64,000 nt of DNA from Microbacterium sp. CSI-V (GTDB taxonomy: Bacteria > Actinomycetota > Actinomycetes > Actinomycetales > Microbacteriaceae). The translations under genes were made by a program, and so were the position numbers. Positions 35,972 to 48,194 of this stretch are shown in pieces; the stretch's first letter is position 1; every line of letters starts with the position of its first letter. Below the pieces are notes generated by a model. The model searched no databases, had not been told where the DNA came from, and saw nothing but the letters and a program-made list of their open reading frames with translations. The stretch covers positions 186,001 to 250,000 of the forward strand of contig NZ_MTQM01000009.1 in assembly GCF_001984105.1 (NCBI RefSeq), read 5' to 3'.

Positions 35972-37489
35972 TTACTGTGCGGCGGCGCGCTCCAGCACGA
36001 GCTCGCGCACGCGCGCGGCGTCGGCCTGACCCTTCATCGCCTTCATCACGGCGCCGATGACCGCGCCGGCGGCCTGGACCTTGCCGTCGCGGATCTTCGC
36101 CAGCACGTCGGGCTGGGCGGCCAGGGCCTCGTCGATCGCGGCGATGAGCGCACCGTCGTCGGACACGACCGCGAGACCGCGGGCGTCGACGACCTGCTGC
36201 GGAGTGCCCTCGCCCGCGATGACGCCCTCGAGCACCTGACGCGCGAGCTTGTCGGTCAGCGTGCCCGCGTCGACGAGCTGCTGCAGCGCGGCGACGTTCT
36301 CGGGACTGACGAGCTCGGCGGGCTCGCGCTCCTCGGCGTTGGCGATGCGGCTGATCTCGCTCATCCACCACTTGCGTGCGGCGGCGGGCGATGCCCCGGC
36401 GGCGACGGTGGCCTCGACCTCGTTGAGCAGCCCCGCGTTCACGACGCCCTGGAAGTCGATGTCCGCGAAGCCCCAGTCGGCCTTGAGCCGACGACGGCGT
36501 GCGGCCGGCGGTTCGGGCAGCGCGGCGCGCAGCTCCTCGATCAACTCCGGCGCCGGCACGACGGGGAGCAGGTCGGGCTCGGGGAAGTAGCGGTAGTCAT
36601 CGGCATCCGACTTCGGACGACCCGGCGACGTGCGCCCCGTGTCCTCGTGCCAGTGGCGCGTCTCCTGCGTGATCGTGCCGCCGGCGGCCAGGATCGCCGC
36701 CTGGCGTTGGATCTCGTACCGCACCGCGCGCTCGACCGACCGCATCGAGTTGACGTTCTTCGTCTCGGTGCGCGTGCCGAGCTTCTCCTGGCCGCGGGGG
36801 CGCAGCGACACGTTGGCGTCGCAGCGCAGGTTGCCGCGCTCCAGCCGCGCCTCGGAGATGCCGAGACCGCGGACGATGTCACGGATCGTCGCGACGTACG
36901 CCTTCGCGAGCGCCGGAGCCGAATGCTCGGCGCCGAAGATGGGCTTCGTCACGATCTCGACCAGCGGAACGCCGGCGCGGTTGTAGTCGACGAGCGAGTA
37001 CTCGGCGCCCTGGATGCGCCCGGTCGCCCCACCCATGTGGGTGAGCTTTCCGGCGTCCTCCTCCATGTGCGCGCGCTCGATCGGCACGGTGACGATCGTG
37101 CCGTCCTCCAGCTCGACCTCGACCGATCCCTCGAACGCGATGGGCTCGTCGTACTGAGAGATCTGATAGTTCTTGCCGAGGTCGGGGTAGAAGTAGTTCT
37201 TCCGTGCGAACCGGCTCGACGGCGCGATCGAGCAGCCGAGGGCGAGGCCCAGGCTGATCGACGAGCGGATCGCCTCGGCGTTCACGACCGGGAGCGCGCC
37301 CGGCAGGCCCATGTCGACCGGCGCGACGAGCGTGTTCGGCTCGGCGCCGTGGTTCGCCTCGTTGGCGGGGTTGGGTGCGGCGGAGAACATCTTCGTCGCC
37401 GTGTTGAGCTCGACATGGACCTCGAACCCGAGAACCGGCTCGAACAGTTCGAGGGCCTCGTCGAAGTCCATCAGCGCGTCCTTGGCCAT
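35972..37489 (-). CDS. gatB: Aspartyl/glutamyl-tRNA(Asn/Gln) amidotransferase subunit B
   Basis: 505 residues. GatB binds mischarged Glu-tRNA(Gln) or Asp-tRNA(Asn) and transfers ammonia in the transamidation route. Visible: [40 protein letters not shown], the R-C-D-A-N-V-S region, and a C-terminal YqeY-like domain. ATG overlaps the gatA stop by one base (TGATG). Last gene of gatCAB. Confidence 0.96.
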   Translation of the reverse strand: MAKDALMDFDEALELFEPVLGFEVHVELNTATKMFSAAPNPANEANHGAEPNTLVAPVDMGLPGALPVVNAEAIRSSISLGLALGCSIAPSSRFARKNYFYPDLGKNYQISQYDEPIAFEGSVEVELEDGTIVTVPIERAHMEEDAGKLTHMGGATGRIQGAEYSLVDYNRAGVPLVEIVTKPIFGAEHSAPALAKAYVATIRDIVRGLGISEARLERGNLRCDANVSLRPRGQEKLGTRTETKNVNSMRSVERAVRYEIQRQAAILAAGGTITQETRHWHEDTGRTSPGRPKSDADDYRYFPEPDLLPVVPAPELIEELRAALPEPPAARRRRLKADWGFADIDFQGVVNAGLLNEVEATVAAGASPAAARKWWMSEISRIANAEEREPAELVSPENVAALQQLVDAGTLTDKLARQVLEGVIAGEGTPQQVVDARGLAVVSDDGALIAAIDEALAAQPDVLAKIRDGKVQAAGAVIGAVMKAMKGQADAARVRELVLERAAAQ

Positions 37490-39009
37490 CAGCGGGTCGC
37501 TCCGTTCGTGAGGGAGGGGGCACGGTCGAGAAGCGGACCGCCCCACTGGTCGACCAGCAGCGCTTCGAGCGCCGCGCCGACGCGGTACAGACGTGCGTCC
37601 TCACGGGCGGGGGCGAGGAACTGGATGCCGACCGGCAGACCGTCCTCCTCGGCGAGGCCGCTGGGGATCGAGATGCCCGGGACGCCGGCGAGGTTCGCCG
37701 GGATGGTCGTCACGTCGTTCAGGTACATCTGCAGCGGGTCGTCGAGCTGCTCGCCCAGGCGGAACGCCGTGGTCGGCGCCGACGGGGTCGCGATCACGTC
37801 GACCTCGGCGAACGCGGCGTCGAAGTCCTGCTGGATGAGGGTCCGCACCTTCTGCGCGCTGCCGTAGTAGGCGTCGTAGTACCCGGCCGACAGGGCGTAG
37901 GTGCCGAGGATGATGCGGCGCTTGACCTCGGGACCGAACCCGGCGTCGCGCGTGGCGGCCATGACGCTCTCGACCGTCGGGGTGCCCTGCGGCGTGACCC
38001 GCAGACCGAAGCGGACCGAGTCGAACTTGGCCAGGTTGCTGGATGCCTCGGCCGGGAGGATCAGGTAGTACGCGGCCACGCCGTATTCGAAGTGCGGCGC
38101 GCTGATCTCGATGATCTCGGCGCCCTGCGCCTCCAGGGTGGCGAGGGCGGCACGGAACGAGTCGGACACGCCCTTCTGGAAGCCGCGGTCGTCGAGTTCG
38201 CGGATGACGCCGACCTTCAGCCCCTTCAGCACCTCACCGGTGGCGCCCTCGCGGGCTGCCGCAGCGAAGGAGGGCCACGCGTCGGTGAGCGACGTGGAGT
38301 CGTGCGGGTCGTGGCCGGCGATGACGTCGTGCAGGAGTCCCGCGTCGAGCACGGTCCGGGTCACGGGACCGACCTGATCGAGGCTGGATGCCAGCGCGAT
38401 CGCGCCGTACCGGCTGACGCCGCCGTACGTGGGCTTGACGCCGACGGTGCCGGTCACGTGTGCGGGCTGACGGATCGAGCCACCGGTGTCGGATCCGAGC
38501 GCGAGAGGCGCCTCGAACGCGGCGACCGCGGCGGCGGAGCCACCACCGGATCCGCCGGGGATCCGGTCGAGGTCCCACGGGTTGTGCGTCGGACCGTACG
38601 CGGAGAACTCGGTCGACGAGCCCATGGCGAACTCGTCCATGTTCGTCTTGCCGAGCGGCACGAGTCCGGCAGCGCGCGAGCGAGCGACGACGGTGGCGTC
38701 GTAGGGCGACAGGTAGCCCTCGAGGATCTTCGATCCGCTCGTGGACGGCATGTCGGTCGTGACGAGCACGTCCTTCACCGCGAGCGGCACGCCCGCGAGC
38801 TCGTGCAGCTCCTCGCCCGCGGCGCGGCGGCGGTCGATGTCCGCCGCGACGTCGAGAGCATGGTCGCTCACGTGGAGGAACGCGTGCACGTCGCCGTCGA
38901 CGGCGGCGATGCGGTCGAGGTGCGCGCGGGTCGCCTCGACGCTCGACACCTCCTTCGACGCGAGGGCCGCGGCGAGGTCGGCGGCGCTCAGGCGCGTGAG
39001 GTCGCTCAC
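37489..39009 (-). CDS. gatA: Aspartyl/glutamyl-tRNA(Asn/Gln) amidotransferase subunit A
   Basis: 506 residues. Glutaminase subunit of the amidase-signature family supplying ammonia to GatB. Catalytic triad Lys in L-A-V-K-D-V-L-V-T, cis-Ser in G-G-S-G-G-G-S-A-A, and nucleophile Ser in [15 protein letters not shown] start overlaps gatC by 4 nt, so all three subunits are translated together. Presence of GatCAB means Gln-tRNA or Asn-tRNA is made indirectly. Confidence 0.97.
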   Translation of the reverse strand: MSDLTRLSAADLAAALASKEVSSVEATRAHLDRIAAVDGDVHAFLHVSDHALDVAADIDRRRAAGEELHELAGVPLAVKDVLVTTDMPSTSGSKILEGYLSPYDATVVARSRAAGLVPLGKTNMDEFAMGSSTEFSAYGPTHNPWDLDRIPGGSGGGSAAAVAAFEAPLALGSDTGGSIRQPAHVTGTVGVKPTYGGVSRYGAIALASSLDQVGPVTRTVLDAGLLHDVIAGHDPHDSTSLTDAWPSFAAAAREGATGEVLKGLKVGVIRELDDRGFQKGVSDSFRAALATLEAQGAEIIEISAPHFEYGVAAYYLILPAEASSNLAKFDSVRFGLRVTPQGTPTVESVMAATRDAGFGPEVKRRIILGTYALSAGYYDAYYGSAQKVRTLIQQDFDAAFAEVDVIATPSAPTTAFRLGEQLDDPLQMYLNDVTTIPANLAGVPGISIPSGLAEEDGLPVGIQFLAPAREDARLYRVGAALEALLVDQWGGPLLDRAPSLTNGATR

Positions 39010-39305
39010 TGCTCCTCCCCCAGGATCGCGGTCACCCGGAACCGGCCGTCGGCCTGGTCGGGTGCGTTCTGCAGCACCTGGTCGCGGGTCAGCTGCTGCT
39101 GCACGACGTCGGGGCGGAACACGTTCTGCAGCGGGATCGGGTGGCTCGTGGCGAAGACGTCGGGGGTTGCCACCTCGGACACCTTCGCGATGTTGTCGAC
39201 GATGGCATCCAGCTGGCCGGTCAGGCTCTGGATCTCCTCGTCGCTCAACTCGATCCGAGCGAGCACACCGAGATGGCGCACGAGATCAGGGGTGATTTCA
39301 GACAC
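39006..39305 (-). CDS. gatC: Aspartyl/glutamyl-tRNA(Asn/Gln) amidotransferase subunit C
   Basis: 99 residues. Small scaffold wrapping the GatA-GatB interface. [25 protein letters not shown], spelled by letter, is the family N-terminal helix pair, and [10 protein letters not shown] the extended tail. First gene of gatCAB. GTG start with TAGACT (39312-39317) 6 nt upstream: leaderless. Divergent from the acyl-CoA ligase gene. Confidence 0.95.
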   Translation of the reverse strand: MSEITPDLVRHLGVLARIELSDEEIQSLTGQLDAIVDNIAKVSEVATPDVFATSHPIPLQNVFRPDVVQQQLTRDQVLQNAPDQADGRFRVTAILGEEQ

Positions 39306-39311
39306 CCGGCA

Positions 39312-39359
39312 AGTCTAGTTCGCGGGCACCGCGCGCCGGGACCGGCCCCGGCCTACGCT
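39312..39359. promoter_or_regulatory. Divergent leaderless promoters of gatC and the acyl-CoA ligase gene
   Basis: TAGACT (39312-39317, minus) and TACGCT (39354-39359, plus) each end 6 nt before a GTG start. The two start codons are only 60 bp apart, so polymerases at the two promoters must share this region. Confidence 0.6.
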
Positions 39360-39365
39360 GGGACG

Positions 39366-41054
39366 GTGACGAGCTACGACCCGCCTCGCCCCTGGACCGC
39401 CAGCTATGCCGCCGGAGTGCCGGAGGACCTCGAACCTCAGACGGGCTCGCTCGTCGACATCCTCGACGCCTCCACGCGCGACTATCCCGACGCCCCGGCG
39501 TTGGAGTTCTTCGGTCGGACGACGTCGTACGCCGAGCTGTCGGCCGAGGTGAGCCGCGTCGCCGCGGCCCTCGCCGCGCACGGCGTGCGTGCCGGCGACC
39601 CCGTCGCGATCGTCCTGCCGAACTGTCCGCAGCACATCGTCGCGTTCTACGCGGTGCTGCGCCTGGGCGCGGTCGTCGTGGAGCACAACCCGCTCTACAC
39701 CGCGCGGGAGCTCCGCAAGCAGTTCGAGGATCACGGCGCGAAGCACGCCATCGTATGGAGCAAGGTCGTGAAGACCGTGCAGGACTTCCCGGCCGACCTG
39801 CGGGTCGACACCCTCGTGTCCGTCGACGTCACCCGGGCGATGCCGCTCCGCATGCGCGTGGCCCTGCGCCTCCCCGTCGCGAAGGCGCGGGAAGCGCGCG
39901 CGGCCCTCACCGAGAAGACGACGGATGCCGAGCCCTGGGCCCAGCTCCTCCGCCACGACCCGCTGCCCGCGGCGCACCCCCGCCCGGCCACGGGCGACCT
40001 CGCGATCATCCAATACACGAGCGGGACCACCGGCACCCCCAAGGGCGCGATGCTCACCCACGCGAACCTCCTCGCCAACGCCGCGCAGGCCCGCGCGTGG
40101 GTGCCGTCGATCGTGCGCGGCGAGGGCTGCGTCGTCTACGCGGTCCTGCCGATGTTCCACGCGTACGGTCTGACGCTGTGCCTGACGTTCGCGATGTCGA
40201 TGGGCGCGCGACTCGTGCTGTTCCCCAAGTTCGACCCCGACCTCGTCCTCGCCGTCACCAAGCGGCATCCCGCGACCTTCCTGCCCCTCGTGCCGCCGAT
40301 CGCCGAGCGCCTGCTCGCCGCCGCCGAGGCGAAAGGCGTGTCGCTGGCCGGCACCGATATCGCGATCTCGGGCGCGATGGCCCTCCCGCACGAGCTGGTG
40401 GTCCCGTTCGAGAAGGCCACCGGCGGGTACCTCGTCGAGGGGTACGGCCTGAGCGAGTGCTCCCCCGTGCTCATGGCCAACCCCGTGGCCGAGAACCGCG
40501 TGCCGGGAACCGTCGGGCTCCCGCTGCCGGGCACAGAGTGCCGCGTCGTCGACCCCGACGACCCGCACACCGACGTCGAGCCGTGTGGCCGCGGAGAGCT
40601 CGTGGTCCGCGGGCCACAGGTGTTCTCGGGCTACTACGGCAAGCCCGAGGCGACGGAGGAGGTCTTCGTCGACGGGTGGTTCCGCACGGGCGACATCGTC
40701 ACGATCGACGAGGGCGGATTCGTCCGGATCGTCGACCGCATCAAGGAGCTCATCATCACGGGCGGCTTCAACGTCGCGCCGACCGAGGTCGAGAACGTCC
40801 TGCGACAGCATCCCTCGATCGCCGACGTCGCCGTGGTGGGGCTCCCGAGCGACCATTCGGGGGAAGACGTGGTCGCCGCCGTCGTCCCGTTCGCCGGGGC
40901 CGAGATCGACCCCGACGAGCTGCGCGACTTCGCCCGCGGCATCCTGACCCCGTACAAGGTGCCGCGCCGGATCGTGGTCGTCGACGAACTGCCGAAGTCG
41001 CTCATCGGCAAGGTCCTCCGGCGTCAGGTGAAGGAGCGGCTGCTCGCGGAGTGA
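39366..41054 (+). CDS. Long-chain fatty-acid--CoA ligase
   Basis: 562 residues. Adenylates a fatty acid and transfers it to CoA. Motif A3 Y-T-S-G-T-T-G-T-P-K-G-A-M-L-T-H, P-M-F-H-A-Y-G-L-T, Y-G-L-S-E-C-S-P-V, the F-R-T-G-D-I-V hinge and the C-terminal catalytic Lys in L-I-G-K-V-L-R-R are all present. Chain-length preference cannot be told. GTG start, leaderless (TACGCT 6 nt upstream). The frame opens earlier but there overlaps gatC. Convergent with ligA. Confidence 0.93.
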   Translation: MTSYDPPRPWTASYAAGVPEDLEPQTGSLVDILDASTRDYPDAPALEFFGRTTSYAELSAEVSRVAAALAAHGVRAGDPVAIVLPNCPQHIVAFYAVLRLGAVVVEHNPLYTARELRKQFEDHGAKHAIVWSKVVKTVQDFPADLRVDTLVSVDVTRAMPLRMRVALRLPVAKAREARAALTEKTTDAEPWAQLLRHDPLPAAHPRPATGDLAIIQYTSGTTGTPKGAMLTHANLLANAAQARAWVPSIVRGEGCVVYAVLPMFHAYGLTLCLTFAMSMGARLVLFPKFDPDLVLAVTKRHPATFLPLVPPIAERLLAAAEAKGVSLAGTDIAISGAMALPHELVVPFEKATGGYLVEGYGLSECSPVLMANPVAENRVPGTVGLPLPGTECRVVDPDDPHTDVEPCGRGELVVRGPQVFSGYYGKPEATEEVFVDGWFRTGDIVTIDEGGFVRIVDRIKELIITGGFNVAPTEVENVLRQHPSIADVAVVGLPSDHSGEDVVAAVVPFAGAEIDPDELRDFARGILTPYKVPRRIVVVDELPKSLIGKVLRRQVKERLLAE

Positions 41055-41115
41055 CCGAGTCCGCGGGCCTCTCCGCGGGGCTTCACCGACCGGAGCGGAT
41101 GCCGGGCGCCTCGAC

Positions 41116-43533
<2,418 letters not shown>

Positions 43534-43633
43534 TTAGGCAGGGGCACCGACACCGCCCGGGGGTTGCGGGGGTTCCGCGCGCGACGGGAGGAGATTCCGC
43601 GAACGGAGGACGGATGCCACGATCCCGGCCCTC

Positions 43634-43661
43634 CCGGCCCCGAATCCCCTCCCGGGGCCGG
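43634..43661 (-). terminator. Hairpin after mnmA
   Basis: CCGGCCCC/GGGGCCGG stem, flanked by a further CTCCCGG/CCGGGAG pairing, between mnmA and the ligA promoter. Confidence 0.55.
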
Positions 43662-43680
43662 AGTCGCCGGGAGCGAGGGC

Positions 43681-44778
43681 TCAGGCTCCGACGGGGACCG
43701 CCGACACCGTCCGGGCGATCGTGAACTGACCGATCACGCGGGTGCCGTCGTAGAGCACGGCCGTCTGCCCCGGTGCCACGCCGTCAAAGGGCTCCTCGGG
43801 GCGCACGGTCAGCGCCCCGCCCTCGAGCACGGCGGTGGCGGGCACGGGGTCCGCGTGGGCGCGGATCTGCACGTGGCACGCGAAGGTCGCCGCGGAGGGG
43901 GCGCGTCCCGCCCAGGAGAAGCGATCGCCCGAGATCTCGGCGCAGGCGAGGGCCTCTTTCGGTCCCACCACGACCGTGTTGTTCACGGGACGCACTTCGA
44001 GCACGAAGCGCGGCTTGCCGTCGGCGGCGGGGACTCCCAACTGCAGTCCGCGGCGCTGGCCGACGGTGAAGGCGTGCGCTCCCTCGTGCGTGCCGACGAC
44101 CGCACCGGAGCGGTCGAGGATCTCGCCCTTCTCCGCGCCCACGCGGTCGGCGAGCCACCCTCGCGTGTCGCCGTCGGGGATGAAGCAGATGTCGTGGCTG
44201 TCGGGCTTCTGCGCGACGGACAGTCCGCGCTCCTCCGCCTCGGCGCGGACGACCGCCTTGGACGGCGTCGACCCGAGCGGGAAGTACGTGTGCGCGAGCT
44301 GCGCCTCCGTCAGGACGCCGAGGACGTACGACTGGTCCTTCGCGGCATCCGAGGCCCGGTGGAGCTCCCGCCCGTCGGGGGTGTCGACGAGCGTGGCGTA
44401 GTGGCCCGTGCACACCGCGTCGAAGCCGAGTTCGACGGCGCGCTCGAGGAGGGCGGCGAACTTGATCTTCTCGTTGCACCGCATGCAGGGGTTGGGCGTG
44501 CGGCCGGCGCGGTACTCCGACACGAAGTCCTCGATCACGTCGTCGCGGAAGCGCTCCGAGAAGTCCCACACGTAGAAGGGGATGCCGAGCTTGTCCGCCG
44601 CGCGACGGGCGTCCATGGCGTCCTCGATCGTGCAGCAGCCGCGGCTCCCGGCGCGGAGCGTCCCGCCCGCGCGCGACAGTGCCAGGTGCACACCGACGAC
44701 GTCGTGCCCCGCCTCGACCGCGCGTGCCGCGGCCACCGCGGAGTCGACGCCACCGCTCATCGCCGCCAGAACTCGCAT
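43681..44778 (-). CDS. mnmA: tRNA-specific 2-thiouridylase MnmA
   Basis: 365 residues. Thiolates U34 of tRNA-Lys, -Glu and -Gln. PP-loop S-G-G-V-D-S-A-V for tRNA adenylation, catalytic Cys in [12 protein letters not shown] and the second Cys in [10 protein letters not shown], then the central and beta-barrel domains. TAGACT (44785-44790) is 6 nt before ATG: leaderless. It follows the cysteine desulfurase gene, a likely sulfur donor, on the same strand. Confidence 0.96.
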   Translation of the reverse strand: MRVLAAMSGGVDSAVAAARAVEAGHDVVGVHLALSRAGGTLRAGSRGCCTIEDAMDARRAADKLGIPFYVWDFSERFRDDVIEDFVSEYRAGRTPNPCMRCNEKIKFAALLERAVELGFDAVCTGHYATLVDTPDGRELHRASDAAKDQSYVLGVLTEAQLAHTYFPLGSTPSKAVVRAEAEERGLSVAQKPDSHDICFIPDGDTRGWLADRVGAEKGEILDRSGAVVGTHEGAHAFTVGQRRGLQLGVPAADGKPRFVLEVRPVNNTVVVGPKEALACAEISGDRFSWAGRAPSAATFACHVQIRAHADPVPATAVLEGGALTVRPEEPFDGVAPGQTAVLYDGTRVIGQFTIARTVSAVPVGA

Positions 44779-44787
44779 CGTCCCAGT

Positions 44788-45972
44788 CTACGAACCGCCC
44801 GCTGAACGGGCGCCGGATGCCACGGCCCGCTCGTACGCGGACGGCAGTGCCGCGAGCACGGCATCCACGTCGTCCTCGGTCGACGTGCGCCCGAGGGTCA
44901 GACGGAGGACCGACCGGGCGGCACGGTCGTCGAGCCCGAGGGCGAGCACGACGTGCGAGGGTTCGGCGACGCCCGCCTGGCATGCCGAGCCCGTGGACAC
45001 CGAGATCCCGGCCATGTCGAGGAGGAACAGCAAGGTCTCCCCCGCCGCGCCCGGGAAGAGCACGTGCGCGTTGCCGGGGAGCCGGTCGTCGGGATCCCCG
45101 AGCAGGCGCGCGTTCGGGATCGCCCCGAGGATGCCGTGGACCAGGCGACGACGCAGGCCCTCGAGCCGCACGGTCTCCCGTTCGCGCTCGGTCTCGGCCG
45201 CGATCGCGGCGGCGGCGAAGGCGGCCGCCCCGGCGGCATCCTGCGTGCCGGCGCGCAGTCCGCGCTGCTGACCGCCGCCGTGCTGCAGCGGCGTCAGCCG
45301 GGCGTGCCGCGAGACCACCGCCGCGCCGACACCGACGGGTCCGCCGACCTTGTGCGCCGAGACGGACAGGGCGACCAGGCCACCGGGGCCGTCTCCGGCG
45401 CCGCGCCAGCCCGAGAAGTCGACGTCGACCTGGCCGAGCGCCGACACCGCGTCCAGATGCAGGGGAACGCCGGCCTCGGCGGAGGCGCGGGCGAGGCCGG
45501 CGGCATCCTGCACCGTTCCGACCTCGTTGTTGGCCACGAGCGCGGTGGCCAGGGCCGCGTGCGGAAGCTCCGCGGCGAACGCGGCGACGGGGATCCGGCC
45601 GAGCGCGTCGAGCCCCACGGGGCGCACCCGCGCCTCGGCGGAACGCGTCAACCACGCGACCGTGTCCAGCGTCGCGTGGTGTTCGCCGTCGGGGAGCACG
45701 ATCGCGTCGGTCGACGGCTCCCGCGACCACCACTGACCCTTCAGGGCCAGGTTCGTCGCCTCGGTGCCGCCGGAGGTCAGCACGACCTCGATGGGCTGGC
45801 ATCCCAGCACCTCGGCGAGGCGCTCGCGTGCGTCTTCGAGGAGGCGACGGGCGGCCTGGCCGGCGCCGTGGATCGACGACGGATTGCCCAGCACCTCGTG
45901 CGCGGCCAGCCACGCGTCGCGAGCCTCGGGCCGCAGCGGGGTGGTCGCGGCATGGTCGAGATAGACCGGCAT
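44788..45972 (-). CDS. Cysteine desulfurase (NifS/IscS-like)
   Basis: 394 residues. PLP enzyme that strips sulfur from cysteine. Start M-P-V-Y-L-D-H-A-A-T-T-P-L-R, then G-N-P-S-S-I-H, T-S-G-G-T-E-A-T-N-L-A-L, PLP Lys in S-A-H-K-V-G-G-P, and the persulfide-forming Cys in V-S-T-G-S-A-C-Q-A-G. Lies directly before mnmA and probably supplies its sulfur. ATG follows GGAGGG. The stop and the mnmA start are only nine bases apart, yet mnmA also has its own -10 box. Confidence 0.95.
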   Translation of the reverse strand: MPVYLDHAATTPLRPEARDAWLAAHEVLGNPSSIHGAGQAARRLLEDARERLAEVLGCQPIEVVLTSGGTEATNLALKGQWWSREPSTDAIVLPDGEHHATLDTVAWLTRSAEARVRPVGLDALGRIPVAAFAAELPHAALATALVANNEVGTVQDAAGLARASAEAGVPLHLDAVSALGQVDVDFSGWRGAGDGPGGLVALSVSAHKVGGPVGVGAAVVSRHARLTPLQHGGGQQRGLRAGTQDAAGAAAFAAAAIAAETERERETVRLEGLRRRLVHGILGAIPNARLLGDPDDRLPGNAHVLFPGAAGETLLFLLDMAGISVSTGSACQAGVAEPSHVVLALGLDDRAARSVLRLTLGRTSTEDDVDAVLAALPSAYERAVASGARSAGGS

Positions 45973-46019
45973 TCACCCTCCCCGGTGTCTCGTGCGCGTC
46001 CTTCACTACCCTAGGACGC

Positions 46020-48110
46020 ATGGTCCCACCCGAAGCGGCCCTGTCGCCGCGCCCTGCCCTCCTCGCCTCGTCCTTCGACGACCTCGGCGTGCGGCTGGGC
46101 CGCGACGGAGGAACACTGCGCGTCTGGTCGGGGAACGCCGACACGATGCACCTCGTCGTCTTCGACCATGTCGACCTCGACTGGGCCGTCGAGACACTGC
46201 CGATGACGGCGACGGGCGACGGCGTGTTCGAGGCGACGACGCCGCTTCTGCGGCCCGGCGCGCGCTACGCGGTGCGGGCCGGCGGACCCCACGGTCCCGG
46301 CAACACGTTCAACCCGGAGACGCTCCTCCTCGACCCGTACGCGCGAGGCCTCGTGTCGGGGGGCTACGGCGACTGGCGCGGCGTCGTCGTCGAGGGCGGG
46401 TTCGACTGGGGCGGTGTGGCCAAGCCCCGCGTCCCGATGGACCGCACCGTGATCTACGAGGGGCATGTCAAGGGGCTCACCAAGCGGCATCCGGTGGTTC
46501 CGCCCCCCCTGCACGGCACGTACGCGGGCCTGGCCCACCCGGCGATGATCGAGCACTTCCTCTCGCTCGGCATCACGAGCATCGAGCTGCTCCCCGTGCA
46601 CGCCTTCGCCACCGAGCCGCGTCTGCTCCAGCTGGGCCTGACGAACTACTGGGGCTACAACTCGCTCAACTTCTTCTCCCCGCACTCCGCGTACGCCACC
46701 GCCGCCAGCCGCGCGGAAGGCCCCGAAGCCGTGCTGCGCGAGTTCAAGGGCATGGTGCGGCTGCTGCACGAGGCGGGCCTCGAGGTCCTCCTCGACGTCG
46801 TGTACAACCACACGTCGGAGGAGGGAATCGGCGGCCCGCGGACCAGCCTGCGCGGCCTCGACAACCGCTCGTACTACCGCCAGACCGACGAGGGCGTGTA
46901 CATCGACGTGACCGGGTGCGGCAATGCGGTGAACACGTCGACGGATGCCGCGGCGCGCCTCGTCCTGGACTCGTTGCGCTACTGGGCCGAGGACGTGCAG
47001 ATCGACGGGTTCCGGTTCGACCTGGCCGTCACGCTGGGGCGCGACGGGAACCACTCCTTCGATCCCGAACATCCGCTGCTGCGGGCGATCCGCGACGACG
47101 AGGTGCTCGCGGGCACCAAGCTCATCGCCGAGCCGTGGGACGTCGGCATGGGCGGGTGGCAGACCGGCAACTTCGGCGACGGCTGGCACGAGTGGAACGA
47201 CCGCTACCGCGACCGCGTGCGCAATTTCTGGCTCAGCGACGTCGACTACGCCCGGCGCGCCAGTACGGCGCCGGTCGGCATCGGCGGCTTCGCGACCCGG
47301 CTGGCGGGATCCTCCAACACGTTCTCCCAGGAGCGCGGACCGCTCGCCAGCGTCAACTTCGTTACGGCGCACGACGGCTTCACCCTCCGCGACCTCGTCT
47401 CGTACGACGTCAAGCACAACCTCGGCAACGGCGAGCAGAACCGCGACGGCGCGGACACCAACCGCTCGTACAACCACGGGGCCGAGGGCAAGACCGACGA
47501 CCCTCGCATCCTCGCCACCCGCCGGAAGGCCATGCGCAACCTCCTCGGCACCCTGCTGCTGTCGGCGGGTGTTCCGATGATCACCGCGGGCGATGAGATG
47601 GGGCGCACGCAGCGCGGCAACAACAACGCCTACTGCCATGACTCGCCGCTGACGTGGCTGTCGTGGAACCTCGCGCCCTGGCAGCAGGACCTCTTCGCGC
47701 ACACTCAGCGCCTCCTGGCTCTCCGCCGCGAGAACCCGGCCCTGCGTCCGGTGCACTTCGCCCGCCTCGGCGAACGGATCCCCTCCGCGTCGCTCATGGA
47801 CTGGTACGACGAGCACGGCGAGACGATGTCGAGCGACCGCTGGACCGACCCCTCGCACCGCACCCTGCAGTACCTCGCGACCTCCACGCCCGAGAACGAG
47901 GAGCTGAATCGCATCCTGCTCGTCGTGCACGGAAACGAGAGCCCCGTCGAGGTGACCCTGCCCGTCCTGACGGACGACGTGGAGTACGTGTCGCTGTGGT
48001 CGAGCGCCGACGAGACCCCGGCGGACGACATGCCGAGGATCGCTCCGGGTGAGGTCGTCCCGTTCGTCGGCACGTCGATGCGGCTGTTCCGCGTCGAGTC
48101 CCGGGGCTGA
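46020..48110 (+). CDS. glgX: Glycogen debranching enzyme GlgX (isoamylase type)
   Basis: 696 residues. GH13 enzyme cleaving alpha-1,6 branches of glycogen. N-terminal CBM48, then barrel motifs: L-L-D-V-V-Y-N-H-T (region I), G-F-R-F-D-L-A-V (nucleophile Asp), L-I-A-E-P-W-D-V (acid Glu) and F-V-T-A-H-D-G-F (region IV). R-G-N-N-N-A-Y-C-H-D is typical of GlgX. TACCCT (46007-46012) is 7 nt before ATG 46020: leaderless. The long frame upstream overlaps other genes and is not coding. Precedes glgE. Confidence 0.94.
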   Translation: MVPPEAALSPRPALLASSFDDLGVRLGRDGGTLRVWSGNADTMHLVVFDHVDLDWAVETLPMTATGDGVFEATTPLLRPGARYAVRAGGPHGPGNTFNPETLLLDPYARGLVSGGYGDWRGVVVEGGFDWGGVAKPRVPMDRTVIYEGHVKGLTKRHPVVPPPLHGTYAGLAHPAMIEHFLSLGITSIELLPVHAFATEPRLLQLGLTNYWGYNSLNFFSPHSAYATAASRAEGPEAVLREFKGMVRLLHEAGLEVLLDVVYNHTSEEGIGGPRTSLRGLDNRSYYRQTDEGVYIDVTGCGNAVNTSTDAAARLVLDSLRYWAEDVQIDGFRFDLAVTLGRDGNHSFDPEHPLLRAIRDDEVLAGTKLIAEPWDVGMGGWQTGNFGDGWHEWNDRYRDRVRNFWLSDVDYARRASTAPVGIGGFATRLAGSSNTFSQERGPLASVNFVTAHDGFTLRDLVSYDVKHNLGNGEQNRDGADTNRSYNHGAEGKTDDPRILATRRKAMRNLLGTLLLSAGVPMITAGDEMGRTQRGNNNAYCHDSPLTWLSWNLAPWQQDLFAHTQRLLALRRENPALRPVHFARLGERIPSASLMDWYDEHGETMSSDRWTDPSHRTLQYLATSTPENEELNRILLVVHGNESPVEVTLPVLTDDVEYVSLWSSADETPADDMPRIAPGEVVPFVGTSMRLFRVESRG

Positions 48111-48194
48111 CTCGGCGTCGAAGGATCGGGTCGGTCTGTCAAGGCCCGCGGCAAGCCCTGGGGGAACGTCGCCGGGCCACGGTAGGTTCGGACC